64,000 nt of DNA from NCBI GenBank assembly GCA_036785705.1, contig JAWUZG010000013.1:22975501-23039500 (forward strand). Reading direction: 5' to 3'. Below the pieces are notes generated by a model. It was not told the DNA's origin. It made no database searches and worked only from the letters and a program-made list of their open reading frames with translations. Position 1 is the first letter of the stretch; every line of letters starts with the position of its first letter. The stretch comes from Acanthornis magna (Eukaryota > Chordata > Aves > Passeriformes > Acanthizidae). Below are positions 13,199 to 23,796 of this stretch, one piece after another. Position numbers and translations under genes: made by a program.

Positions 13199-13299
13199 GT
13201 TGTCCATGCACACAAGCCCCACTTCATGGCTTTACACTGTCAAGAATTTGGAGGGAAAAACTACGAAGCTTCTATGTCTCATGTGGACAAGTTCGTGAA
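13199..13299 (+). CDS. INPP5A: INPP5A exon 3, carries a metal-binding Glu motif
   Basis: This 101-nt exon encodes 33 residues beginning VVHAHKPHFMALHCQEFGG and ending SHVDKFV, plus two bases (AA) of a Lys codon finished by exon 4. The acceptor is cttccag and the donor is GAA|gtaagt. It corresponds to about residues 40-72. The HCQEFGG segment is the position in exonuclease-endonuclease-phosphatase-type 5-phosphatases where a Gln-Glu pair follows a beta strand; the Glu is the expected Mg2+-coordinating residue (family knowledge). The later catalytic motifs of the family are not in this window. As I recall the human protein, it has Thr where this one has Ala in VVHAHKP. The donor is followed after only 14 nt by a GC-rich tandem repeat. 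Confidence 0.97.
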
Positions 13300-13313
13300 G
13301 TAAGTGGTGTGGG

Positions 13314-13640
13314 GCCATAGCCTCGGGCTGGGGCTGGGGCCAAGGGCAGGAAGGAGAGGAATATTCGGATTTCGTTCATCGCCACCGACCCCGAGCGGGC
13401 TCGGGAGGAGCGCGGTGCTAGCGGGAGCCATAGCCTCGGGCTGGGGCTGGGGCCAAGGGCAGGAAGGAGAGGAATATTCGGATTTCGTTCATCGCCGCTG
13501 ACCCCGAGCGGGCTCGGGAGGAGCGCGGTGCTAGCGGGAGCCATAGCCCAGGGCAGGAAGGAGAGGAATATTCGGATTTCGTTCATCGCCGCTGACCCCG
13601 AGCAGGCTCGGGAGGAGCGCGGCGCTGGCGCCCGGAGCCG
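13314..13640. repeat. 113-bp tandem repeat, ~2.8 copies
   Basis: The words gccatagcc recur at 13314, 13427 and 13540, exactly 113 bp apart. Each unit carries 'ggaatattcggatttcgttc' and 'gaccccgagcgggctcggga' (cagg in the third). The first two copies are near identical. The third lacks about 19-20 bp, the G-rich segment, and drifts at its end. It sits immediately 3' of the exon 3 donor. Confidence 0.93.
13325..13459 (+). promoter_or_regulatory. Two intronic G-quadruplex motifs next to the exon 3 donor
   Basis: At 13325-13346 and again at 13438-13459 the + strand has four G-runs of 3-4 with loops CT, CT and CCAA. This meets the usual G3+N1-7 quadruplex rule, and the motif would be in the pre-mRNA. 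G-runs just downstream of a 5' splice site are known splicing enhancers bound by hnRNP H/F proteins. A role here is inference. The third repeat copy has lost this segment. Confidence 0.6.
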
Positions 13641-13737
13641 CGGCCGCTGCGCCCTCTGCTGGCGGCGGTGCGCGCCGCGGTCCCGGCCGGGCTCGGGGGT
13701 CGCGTTCAGATTTCTGCGCAAATCGCCCAAATTCACC

Positions 13738-13813
13738 GCGTTTTGTCCGCACCACGGCGCTTTGTCCGCACCACGGCGTTTTGTCCGCACCACGGCGTTT
13801 TGTCCGCACCACA
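13738..13813. repeat. 19-bp tandem repeat, 4 copies
   Basis: Four consecutive units of gcgttttgtccgcaccacg lie at 13738, 13757, 13776 and 13795. There is one T to C change in the second and a terminal G to A in the fourth. There is no spacer between units. Confidence 0.95.
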
Positions 13814-14079
13814 GACCCGCGGCCTTCCCAGCCGTGTCTGAGTGGCACTGGGCGCTCGCGATCCACACCGAAGGTGCAGCTGATGGGGCAGCTGTGCAGT
13901 TTGCAGGCATTTGGCTGTGTCGGGGACACCTCTGTCCCCGAAATTGCCCCCAGAAGGAGAGGAATGCCCCGGCTTCCTTCGGGTGATGCTGGGGATGTCA
14001 CAGCGCAGAACAGTGCTGAGGAATGCAGTACATTCGCATCTCCCTTTACATGTTCAGTCTTTTCTTTCTCTGATTTCAG

Positions 14080-14167
14080 AGAACTGTTATCAAGTGATGC
14101 GATGAAAGACTACAACAGAGCTCGAGTTTACCTGGATGAGAACTATAAATCACAGGAACATTTCACG
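14080..14167 (+). CDS. INPP5A: INPP5A exon 4
   Basis: This 88-nt exon supplies the last base of the split Lys codon and 29 residues: ELLSSDAMKDYNRARVYLDE, followed by NYKSQEHFT. It corresponds to about residues 74-102. It is bounded by tgatttcag and ACG|gtaaat, and the donor is weaker than the others here although it opens a 43.8-kb intron. Exons 3 and 4 together are 189 nt, so they form a frame-neutral pair. The conserved YNRARVYLDENY stretch is specific to the type I 5-phosphatase and not to type II enzymes such as OCRL. As I recall, human has Glu instead of Asp in MKDYN. Downstream the frame reads into intron for only a few codons before a stop. Confidence 0.97.
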
Positions 14168-15414
14168 GTAAATGTCATTATTTCACAAGTTTAGTTTAAC
14201 CAAAGGTGAATTTCTTCTGTTTGTGATTTTTGACCCATATGAGGGCTGTGAGCTGTTTCCATCCTGATGTTGATTATGTTTTTACTACTACTGTGTTTTA
14301 CTACTAAGCATGTTTACTCTGTGGTGTGTGTACATTCTGATTTCACAGAGGTGCATCCTTGTAAAATGAGCAGAATATCAGTGTGCACAGACAGTCTTCG
14401 GTTTAAAATGGTTGTCAAAAGCCTTTTTTTCTCCAAAAACTAACCTTGGTGGCTCAGAATCACCTTCAGTTTCAGAGTCTGTCGGTGTCTGGCAGTGTGA
14501 GGTGGTGCCATTGTGATGAGCTGGTGACGAGCTTGGCCAGGGTTCAGGGCATTTGTAAGGGATCTCCGGAGCTGGCTCACAGCCTCACGGGCCTGGGGCA
14601 CAGTGACAAGAGCCAGAGCACGAGTTTGCATTAGCACACAAGTGGTGTTTAGGTACGTGTAAAACCATGTGCGCAGGGTTGCCTTTCCTGCAGAGCAGAA
14701 GGGCTTGTGTGGTTGCTGCCAGGGCTGTGCATTGTGCCAACACCTCTGCTGTGTGTCCAGGCAATCACTGCTGGGTTGTACAGGAACAAACAACGTTCTG
14801 GAGGTGAATCAGTGACATCTCCCTCCTTCCCGAGGCAGAAACTTCCTTCTCCCCCGGTATGCTGCTCAGTGGCACTGGTGGCTCGGAGGAGCCCGGCTCA
14901 AGATCTGGTGCTACCCTGCAGCCAAAGACAGCGTCTGGGACACAGTTCAGACAATAAAAAAACTAACTGCCTAGCACACACACAAACCTCATCTTGGAGG
15001 CGTATAAGCTTGGGGAATAAGAACCTGGAAAGGTTTTTATTTCTTTGTTTTTTAATGACTGTGTAAAAGCCCAGCTAACATGAAACTGGAGGACAGGCAT
15101 CAGCAGATTTTCTTCCCTTGCTCATCAAATAAGATAAAAACAAGATTATCAATTTTACTGAGTCTTAGTGGGACAAACCTCAGTCACCAATGTTGAAACT
15201 GTACTCTGCAGATGTTCAGAAAGTGGTGGTAGGTAAAGAGCAGTAGGACAGAGCTGCGTGTTCTGGAGTCACTCACAGGTCAGAGCTGCATCCACATAAT
15301 CCCCATGCACTGGCACAGACCCATCCCCTGCTGCAGGGTCCTACCGCAGCTATCCCCTGATGTGGGCAGGGAAGCTGCCAGGGGCTCTGCATTTACCTGA
15401 TCTGCCTTCAGCCA

Positions 15415-15462
15415 GGTGAGTTCCAGAGGTCCCTTCCAGCCAAGACTTTTCTGTGATACAGG
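15415..15462 (+). mobile_element. Possible CR1 3' tail remnant
   Basis: The sequence 'gttccagaggtcccttccag', then ccaagacttttctgtgata, resembles a CR1 3' end in sense orientation. The upstream part is not clearly CR1, so this is either a very diverged copy or a chance match. Confidence 0.4.
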
Positions 15463-16841
15463 AAAAAGGAATAATCATCTGTGATCTTAATTTGGGAAAC
15501 AGCATAGAAGACTAATGCAATCCATAACAAAACACACCTTTTCTTTGTTTAAAAATAGTCACAGTACTTCATAGTATTGAAGTTGTTTTATTTAGCATGA
15601 GGTACATTGATTTGATTTGATGCCATTGTGGTGGATAAAAAGGCTCTTACAGAGGTTAACAGGAATCCCAGTTAGAGCATGTGCTGTTTTTTGTATTTTG
15701 AAAAGTTCCCAGCTCAAGAACTAATGTGGTTTCTTGTTCCACATACCAGCATTATTTTCTAGTTACTGTATTTTCTTGCAGTGTTCCCCAACCACCTTGT
15801 ATTTCTCCCTTTCTTGTCACTAATACTACTTCACATATTTTTTTCTTCTAATCCTTTATTTACTGAAGCTGGGCCTTCCAGGGGAAAAGAATTCTATCAA
15901 CATATTGATACAATAAAGGGGAAGGGGAAAAAATACTGCTAGTACCAATGGTATTTTCTGTGGAAAACAGTGTGGTTATACGTGTTCTTATTGTTTGGTT
16001 AAATTACCCTCTGTTGAACTGGTACCTGTAAAGATACAAAATGGGTTTATCAAGTGTTTGATGTGTACCTCACAGGACATGCTTTTTGTAAATAATGCCG
16101 CATATACTAATGAGGGCTGTTGGACAGCTGGAAAATGGCTCCAGCAGTCCCAAACGGAGAGAATGTCAGGAGGGAGGGAGTTTGCCATGGGAGTCCTTAG
16201 ATCTTGTGTAGGCTCATCAGTGTTAGCAGCCTGGGGCAAGAGTGAAGCCCTGGCAGTAGAATCAGAAAATAGCAAAGGCACTGGGAAACAGCAGTGAGCA
16301 CAGTGTGTTGGTGAGGGAACTCCCTGTCCAGGAGAGAGCACTCTGAAGGGATTTAGAGGCCGTGCTGACCAACTCAAAGCAAGATCTTGATGCAGTGCTG
16401 TCGCTCAATAAGGAATGCAATCCCTGAAAGCAGAGTTAACATGGGGATTTTGTCTCCATATGCAGACGAGGCAAAGGTGGCACAAGGTGTTCTGGGAACC
16501 AGCAGGGCAGCAAGGGTGTTCTGGGATCCAGGTCTTTCGTCACAATTTTTAGAAGCACAGTGAAAAGATGGCCTCATAGAGTGATGTTTCTGGGTTTTTT
16601 CTGCATCTTTTTCTTTCCAACCTGTAAGAACCTTTTAGAGCTGAATCTGCTTAGTGTGGAAAAGGCAAAACCCAAAGGAAGAGCAATTATTCAATGATGT
16701 TTTATGTTACTATTACCATGAGGGAATGCTGTGTGCTAGAGGAGTGTTTTACGCCTTCATTGTTAGACTTTAGTAGTAGTGTCTTGGAGCTAAAGCCCAA
16801 AAACGTAGAAAGGAGAGAGGGTGCACTTTCACGCTGAGCTC

Positions 16842-16873
16842 CTTAACCTTCTGACTTCTTAACCTGCTGACTT
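16842..16873. repeat. 16-bp direct duplication
   Basis: The word cttaaccttctgactt is followed directly by cttaacctgctgactt, one mismatch apart. Confidence 0.8.
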
Positions 16874-17907
16874 CTTAGAGTCTGCCCTTTGGCACTGAAT
16901 GCTCACAGTCCTCATTCACAGTTCCTGAGACTGCTGTCAGGAATCAAAAATTCATAGAAATGGTTTTTCACACATGTGATTTGAACTAACAGATCTCCAG
17001 CTCCTCTGCTCAGTGTGTGTATGTGCGACTGTCTGAACAGGGGTTTCACATGTGGTGTGTCCATTTAGGGTAAAGTTTTGGTCTTATCTCCAGTGTGGTT
17101 TGCCTTGCACGATGTCATGTGTCTCCCTGTTTCCTCATTAGTTCTGTTTGATTTCAATGTTCTATAACTTCTGTGGGTTTTTTCCATCCCTTCTAAGGCA
17201 CAGACTTGGCAGCAGATAGTAGCCTTGTCGTTATTATATTATTACCTCTCTGAAATACAAATGTTTATCACGTATTTTGTTGTATAATGCTATTTTCTTT
17301 AGAAAGGGAGAAGCCCAAACAGTTACAGTTTGGCTAACCTTTATTCTTGCTGCTCTCATATCCCCTTTTCTAGCAGTTTTGGCATCACTTCCTCTGTAAG
17401 GTTTTCCTTGGCTTGGCTCCTGCAAAACTGAACCAGATTTTGCTGCCCACAGTTACTCAGCTTGGCTGTGATAGGACTGGCAGCAGGATCTGAGACAGCA
17501 CTGTCAGCAGCCCTGCCTCTCCAGCTCACAGCAGCGTAGGTGCAAATTCCACGAGAAATAACAAACCAGTGCAATAATGAGGTGTCTCTAGTGGAGCGAT
17601 TCGGTTTTAAAAACTAATAATTCACTTTGCATTAAGGATCAAAATGGTTCATTTTGCATCATCCCAGACGTAAAGCTTAATATCAGGATTTGTCATTTAT
17701 GGTCACATATACCAAATCTGGTGTAAAAGCAGCTGGTTATAGATCTGGGATTTGTGGGGAAGAGGGGTAGGTGCCACAATGAGGGAGAGAACTGTGGTGG
17801 ATTGTGTTCGTTCTGCCAGGAGTGATGGTAGTGTGAGACTGTGTGGAAGTTTCTTCCACTCAAAACTTCACTAAACACTTGCACAAAATAACGCCGGAGC
17901 AGTGAGC

Positions 17908-17941
17908 GCATGGCCAGGGAAGGTGCATGGCCAGGGAAGGT
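17908..17941. repeat. 17-bp direct duplication
   Basis: The word gcatggccagggaaggt occurs twice without a spacer (17908-17924 and 17925-17941). Confidence 0.9.
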
Positions 17942-19552
17942 CTCTGTCCCAGGGACGGGGGCAGCTTGCAGGGTCCGAGGGGTGGGCTGGGAGTGGGAGG
18001 CAGGTTTGGGCAGTGACTCCTGGCCCAGGGCTTTCATTAAGGCCAGGTGTTGGGAGCAGCAGAGGTGTCACAGTGGGCACAGGGATGAAGCAGGTCATAT
18101 CACACTTTAGAGAGGCACAGCTTTATCAGATTTAAAAATGACCTGAAGATTATTCTCTTGGCAGAGAGCTGCTGCATCAGAGGTGCTGCCTGTCAGCGCT
18201 GGGAGGGTGGAAGTGCTCAGAGCTCAGAGCTCCCAGCAGTTATGGATGAGGGTGGTGGGTGACAGCCTCCTCAGGCTTAAGAATGGCTTCCCAGAAATTT
18301 CAGATTAACTAAACTGGCAGTTGTGCTGCTGTTCAGTTCTGACTGGAAATACCAATAGCAGTCAGGTGTGGATAAACTGGCTCCTGTGCTAGCCAGAAGT
18401 TTCAGACACTCAAATAGGTTGGTAAAGCTTTGTGAAACACAGCCCCTGTAAATCCCTATTTGAAAGCATGATAGCTTGTATAGTTGTATAAAATGTTATC
18501 TAGGAGGTAGATCTTGATTTTTGTCAGAGAATGTACAATTAATGAGAAGGCAGATATTAGAAGACTGAAATAGGTAAAAATCTGAGAAGCTGAGAAGTTC
18601 AGTACTTTGCTTTTATTTATTTGTGACTATATTGAATGGACTTCACTCATAATGAAACAGGTCTTTGCTGTTGCACTGATTTTTCCCAACATCCCATTAT
18701 TTACATTCTCTATTAAATTTAATTATACTTGGTATATATCATGCAAGGGGTAAATTATGAATCTTGACTCTTTTCTATGTGAAGAATTAAACTCAAAAAT
18801 AGTTGGGTGTGTTGAACTTTTGCATGTCAATACTTCTTGGATAGCCAAGTTCATGGTAAATGAGGTATTTTTTCCGGAATAAGAAAATGTACTAATGGTA
18901 AATAGCAGTCAGAAATACATGGATGTTTTCATCAAATCCATAACTATTTTTATATGAAAACATGTCAGTATAATCGGTGACGTTTTTATTGTAATTAGAT
19001 CAAGTCTAGTTTTCTTTTGTGCCCTATATTTATTGATTTCTGGAGTACTCAGTTAAGGTCTTACATTACTTAGCAAATCCTTGGTTTCTTTTTCATTGTT
19101 CAGAGAAGGCAGAGGAAACCAATGTGTAGCTTAAAGCCTCCTTGCCGTGTTGAAGGCGTTGTTTCTGTAGGTTGAGAGAGAATCTTCACTGGAGTCGGTC
19201 AGTCCGGAGGGCTCCTGGCAAGCCAGACCTCCGAGAGCGAGCTGACCACCAGCTCCTGCCTCGAGTGTTCAGGAAGAACGTTGAGAGCTGCGTGGTTGGG
19301 ACAGCCCTCAGCTGATGTGCAGGAGCATCTGCACAGGGGGATAATTGCTCTACTTCCCAGTGTAGGTTTATTTTTAAAAAATAAAGAGTCCTTCATTGTC
19401 TGTCTGCCTGCTCAGGCCCACGGGTGACCTTGCAATGAACAAAATGCCACTGGACTCTACCCTGTGCTGTGCTGAAGTTCCAGCCTCCTCCTCCTAGTAA
19501 TAGTGCAGTGCACTGCAGTTAGTTCATTGCATAGCAGCGTTTCATTCAAATT

Positions 19553-19581
19553 TAAAAAAAAAACCAAACCAAAAACCAACT
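19553..19581. repeat. A/C-rich low-complexity tract
   Basis: A run of A is followed by ccaaaccaaaaaccaac. It is simple sequence only. Confidence 0.7.
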
Positions 19582-19697
19582 TTCTGACATTAGAAGAATA
19601 TGTTTAAACAGCACCAGAGCTGCAAGCTGCAAGCAGAATTTTATTAATACTAATAGATGGAAGGGAGAGAGGTTGCTGTGCTGTGAGAGATTGGTAA

Positions 19698-19761
19698 TTT
19701 CAATTGTTATCTCACCAGACTCTGCTTTCAAAGGGTGAGTCTGGTGAGATAATGATTGAAA
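19698..19761. repeat. Inverted repeat / hairpin, 25-nt arms
   Basis: The left arm (19698-19722) and right arm (19737-19761) are reverse complements. The inner 16 bp are perfect (ttatctcaccagactc against gagtctggtgagataa). After a two-base mismatch a further 7 bp pair (tttcaat against attgaaa). The loop is 14 nt. It could be a foldback or MITE remnant, or an intronic small-RNA precursor. No coding context is present. Confidence 0.85.
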
Positions 19762-20291
19762 TGAAACTTCCCTTCAATAACCACCTGGAAGGTGGACAAA
19801 GATAAATTATAAATAGAGAATACGGTGGTAACAGGTATTTTTCTGACAAGCTTTCTTCTCACACGCCTGCCAAACCTGCGCTTCAGTTCCTGAGGCTGAG
19901 AGGTTTGGGGTGCTGAAGGTGACAGAGCAGCAGTCAGTTGATGCCCGTGTGGGTCTCCTGCCACTGCACCCCTCTCCATTGGGCACAGATCCTTGGGGAT
20001 GTGGGGAGCAGAATGTCCCTCTGGTCGCCCGTTTGCCCTCGCCCTGCGCGCTGGCACTCAGTGGTGCCCCATGCAGCCCCTCTCCCTGCGCCAGCGTGGC
20101 TCATTGCTGTCCCCGAGCAGGATGGGCTCTGGCAGCTCTAGAGGCACACGGGTGCTCCTCGGTGGGGTGGGTGGCACCAGACTGTGGGAGCAGTGAAGGT
20201 AAAGCAAGTCCAGGCACTGCTAGGGTGTGCAGGAAAAGGCTGTGCTTTCTTTTTTTCCCCTTCATTGTTTCTACTTCACACACTCTGTACC

Positions 20292-20293
<2 letters not shown>

Positions 20294-20339
<46 letters not shown>
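20294..20339. repeat. 46-nt poly-T homopolymer
   Basis: There are 46 consecutive T on the + strand, by far the longest homopolymer of the window. If it were the tail of a minus-strand retrocopy the body would lie to the right, but 20340 onward matches nothing I recognise. Confidence 0.95.
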
Positions 20340-20340
<1 letters not shown>

Positions 20341-23203
20341 TGTGTAAAATGTCTCTTACTCTAGAGTAGATAATGCACTGGTGGCCTGCAGCAACATCTA
20401 GGGCAGACCTGTGCTCAGATCACTATGCTTAAGAGCAATAATCTGAGCCAGCATGATGGGAGACTCCAGTGGGGAGCAGTGGTCCTGAGAATACAGATGG
20501 ACAACATGTTATTCAAGTGTGTTATTGTGCCTTAAAATTATATCTGTTCGTTACTGAGAGAATAGTAAAGTTAATTTTTGTTGGATTAATGATACTTGAG
20601 TAATATTTTTGGTTGAGCTGAGTTCAAATAATTGGCCATTAATTGAAAAAGGAAATTGAAATGAATTTATCTTGTACATAAATCCTGTCATAGTTATTAA
20701 TGCGTCTTAGAAAATATCGTCCTGTTCCCAGAAATGGATGGTGTACACTGATTCTCCCAAGCTTATTAGCTCTGGCAATTTAGAGTTTGGTTAAGTAAAA
20801 AAGATGATTTAGGAAGAGAGATGTAATTGAATTGAATATTGAGGGAATTGGCATGCTGATGAGTTCTCAGCCCACTTCTTCATTAAGAGTTCTGCAGAAT
20901 GTTCAGGCTTGGCGGAAAGGCAGGATTTCCCCAGGAGATGGAGCTGGAGCTCCAGGCTGCCGTGCTTGGCTGCGGGCGCTGGATGCCCTGGGGTGCCCAC
21001 GGAGCCCCCCGCGCTGGGGCTGGGGGGCACGTTCTTTCTCCGCAGCCCCCACGGGACACAGGCAGCGCTCTGGCCCTGGGGAGTCCGGAGCAGGGGCTCT
21101 GCCGCCGCTGGGATGTCAATCACGGTCTCACATTTGTGACTGTCTGTGACCCACTCCGAACAGGAGACTTCGGAGTGTGTTTTCTTGCTTCTCCATTATT
21201 GTCGTCTTGATTTGAATTTTCTTTTGCTACTCAAATGAGCCTGTTTCCACCTTATCCTTTTTTCTTTCCTCGCCTTTCCATGGAATGGTATTTTGTACCA
21301 GTGTTTATTGTTATAATGTTATCTGTAAAAATTATGCCAGCCCAGAGAAGTAGGAGTTTGTCTGAGTGGGTGGCAGCAGCGCTGCTTGGCAGAGATGTGA
21401 TGATCCTGGAGGGAGGGTTGGGGACTGGGCTGTTCTGCAAATGAAGGTGATGCTACAGGAGGAGCCAGGAGTGTCACTCAGATTCACTTCTCAAATTAAC
21501 CCTTGTGAGGTTCATCCAGGGAACAATCTTCTGGGATGGAGAAAAGTCCAGACTCCTTTCTAACAGGCACATATGAGAAACCTGTAAGTCTTCTGTCATC
21601 ATCAGTCTCCCACATCACTCCTGAGCAAATGCTTCCCTCTGTCTGTTGTTTTGGGTTTCTTTCCCTAAGCGATAAGTTACTATAAATATTTTCAAACAAA
21701 TCTTACTCTGCCAGTTCTTTGGGATTTTTCTGTTGGTACTCAAGCATGTGGGAGCGTGTGTAAGACTGGTGGCAGCGAGAGGGTGCCCAGGTGCAGGGCT
21801 GTGTGGTGATCTTGGGCGAGGGCTGCCAGCAGAGCACTCGGTTGTGTGCGGGTGCTGGCTGCTTGGATATTTGTGTGGTCTTTACGTTCTGCTAGCTCAC
21901 TTCTTAGGCAGAATTAAAGGAATAAAACCATTTGAAAAACATGTTAGTATTCCTTATAAAGGCCCTAAAATGCCAGAAGCGAATCTCCAGCCATGCACGG
22001 AAGTGCTTCTAGTGAGGTGTGTGTGGTAGAAAAAGGGAAATTGAGAAATGAGGATTTTAACCCTGTTTGTAGGGCAATACAAGCAATGCAAAACGGGATG
22101 GAGCCTCGTGGTGGCAGTGCCTGCCAGGAATCAGGGCTGGTACTGCACTTGGTGGAGACTGCTGCTTCTGCACATTTTCCAGCAGTTCTTAACTCATCGT
22201 GTCCATGCTTATCGTGTCCCTCGTCTTCCTTGTAATACAGAATCTCTTCCCTTTACAGCCTCCTGCTTTTTGAGGAGTTTTGGAATACAGGGTTGGGAGC
22301 TTTTGAAATGTGTGTCACAAATTTTGACCTCTTCATTAGCTTCTATCTTCTTTTAATTGAACAAAAACGAGTTCGTGAAGGAAGCAGGTAAATGTCAAAG
22401 TTAATCCTACAGCTTCTGACAAAATCCTGGAAAAATGGTTGTAGAAGTATTGTCATTCTGTGACATGGACATGTATTTACAACCACCTGAAATGAAATCT
22501 CCCACTTAATTTCTTAGGGAACCAAGTTGTCTGTCAGGTAATAGCTTCCAATCTCTTCTGGGTGGGAAATGGGATCTGAAAGGTATTGCCACAACAGAAC
22601 CTGCCTCTGGTTTTGTCTTTTTTCTATCATTTTTGAAAGAAATCTAGTAACACATCAACAGAGTTCTTTCTGGGAAGGCATGGCTTATCTTCCACCTGTT
22701 TTCTGACACTTCTGTATAATCGGAAGATGAGGAATAATTACAAAACAGTGAGAGATTTCACAGATCAGTAGCCCGGTAATACAGCCATGTCTCCATCTCT
22801 GTTGTTTACAGCAGTGCTGGTGCTGAGGAGATTGGTGATAAAGTGGCTTCTTTATCCGCAGAATCGTTATACTGTTTTGTATCAGCTATGGAATTTCTAC
22901 ATAGAATTGAATTTTCTGTGGGCTGTGGATTTTATATTCAGAATTTCATCCTGAAGTTGTGCATTAGACTGCATGGTTAGGGGGAAAAAATTATTTGCAG
23001 AGAATAATTGTAACCTGGTTTTGTAGGAATACATTCATCTAAAAATCAGCTGAAATACTTGAAATTAAATTATAGACTATCGTCTCTGAACACAAGAAGA
23101 AATCAACTATTTCTAAGCTTTTAAAGGTTTAAAAAAACACTTTTGTCTTTGCTGTTGGAGAAGTGAGGCTAAACCAAAACCTAGCGCTCCTTTCTGGCAG
23201 GTC
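20340..23203. other. INPP5A: INPP5A intron 4, 20.3-23.2 kb segment
   Basis: This is AT-rich single-copy DNA with one GC-rich patch (about 20890-21120) that carries overlapping open frames on both strands, none resembling a known protein. No splice-bounded exon or recognised element was found. Confidence 0.55.
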
Positions 23204-23440
23204 GTGCCTGGGGCTGGCGGGTCCGTGGCCGCTGCTGCCGCCGTGTCTCGGCTCCGCGGCTCCGGGAGCCGTGCGCTGGCAGCGGAGGGACCCGGCGGTG
23301 GGAGCAGAGGGACCGGGCACTGGGAGCGATGGGAGCGGAGGGACCGGGCACTGGGAGCGGAGGCAGCGGTGGGACCCGGCGGTGGGAGCGCCCGGCCGGG
23401 CAGGAGCAGCTGCGGGAGGCCGTCTGAGGGCAGCGAGGCG
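23204..23440. repeat. GC-rich block with imperfect G-rich duplications
   Basis: The composition jumps from AT-rich to very GC- and CpG-rich at about 23200. The words gggaccgggcactgggagcg recur (near 23309 and 23340) together with cggtgggagc repeats. A quadruplex-type run of four GGG tracts lies at 23309-23333. It leads directly into the 21-bp array. Confidence 0.7.
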
Positions 23441-23602
23441 GCTCTCGGCCCCGCTCCGGCTGCTCTCGGCCCCGCTCCGGCTGCTCTCGGCCCCGCTCCG
23501 GCTGCCCCGGGCCCCGCTCCGGCTGCCCCGGCCCCGCTCCGGCTGCTCTCGGCCCCGCTCCGGCTGCTCTCGGCCCCGCTCCGGCTGCTCTCGGCCCCGG
23601 CT
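23441..23602. repeat. 21-bp minisatellite, ~8 copies
   Basis: The unit gctctcggccccgctccggc plus T repeats at 23441, 23462, 23483, 23504 (gccccgg variant), 23525 (20 bp), 23545, 23566 and a 16-bp partial at 23587. Because 21 is a multiple of three, each frame gives a short peptide repeat, such as Pro-Ala-Pro-Leu-Arg-Leu-Leu. This explains the long frames here on both strands. Confidence 0.95.
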
Positions 23603-23796
23603 GCCCTCGGCAGCGCTGCCCGCGGGTGCTGCAGGGAGCCCGCAGGCTGGCAGGGCAGCCACAGGCGGAACGGCACAGGGACCCTTCGGGATGGACCGTG
23701 GTTGGGATTTCGTTTCGCTCCCCCTCCTCTGTGTTGTGGCAGGAGCGGCAGGAGGGCGCAGGGTGCGCGGGCAGCTGCTCAGCGCGGGCCGGCACT

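Larger units (their letters stand above)
13300..14079. other. INPP5A: INPP5A intron 3 (780 bp, minisatellite-rich)
   Basis: This is a GT-AG intron of phase 2, splitting a Lys codon AA|A. About half of it is tandem repeat: a 113-bp unit at 13314-13640 and a 19-bp unit at 13738-13813. The first 600 bases are GC- and CpG-rich, unlike the AT-rich neighbouring introns. The acceptor has a clear pyrimidine tract (gtcttttctttctctgatttcag). The open frames crossing it on both strands come from the repeats. Confidence 0.88.
14168..20293. other. INPP5A: INPP5A intron 4, 5' segment
   Basis: This is mostly single-copy intron with no exon I can support. It holds a possible CR1 tail (15415-15462), a 16-bp duplication (16842-16873), a 17-bp duplication (17908-17941) and a strong hairpin (19698-19761). 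The AT-rich part at 18460-19080 is unique sequence without open frames of note. Confidence 0.6.

Noticed and set aside
13272..14001. Overlapping frames of 152-212 codons around intron 3
   Set aside because: They run through the 113-bp and 19-bp repeats and across true splice sites of INPP5A. Only the exon 4 part (14080-14167) is real coding sequence.
16336..16370. Segment gaagggatttagaggccgtg resembling a CR1 block
   Set aside because: The match is short and no CR1 tail follows. It is too weak to call.
19910..20347. Plus-strand frame ending in a run of Phe
   Set aside because: The end is the poly-T tract. The rest has no recognisable domain and no splice support.
22358..22388. Segment gagttcgtgaaggaagcagg followed by taaatg, resembling the end of exon 3
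   Set aside because: Only about 10 bases match and the upstream sequence does not encode INPP5A. It is chance similarity.
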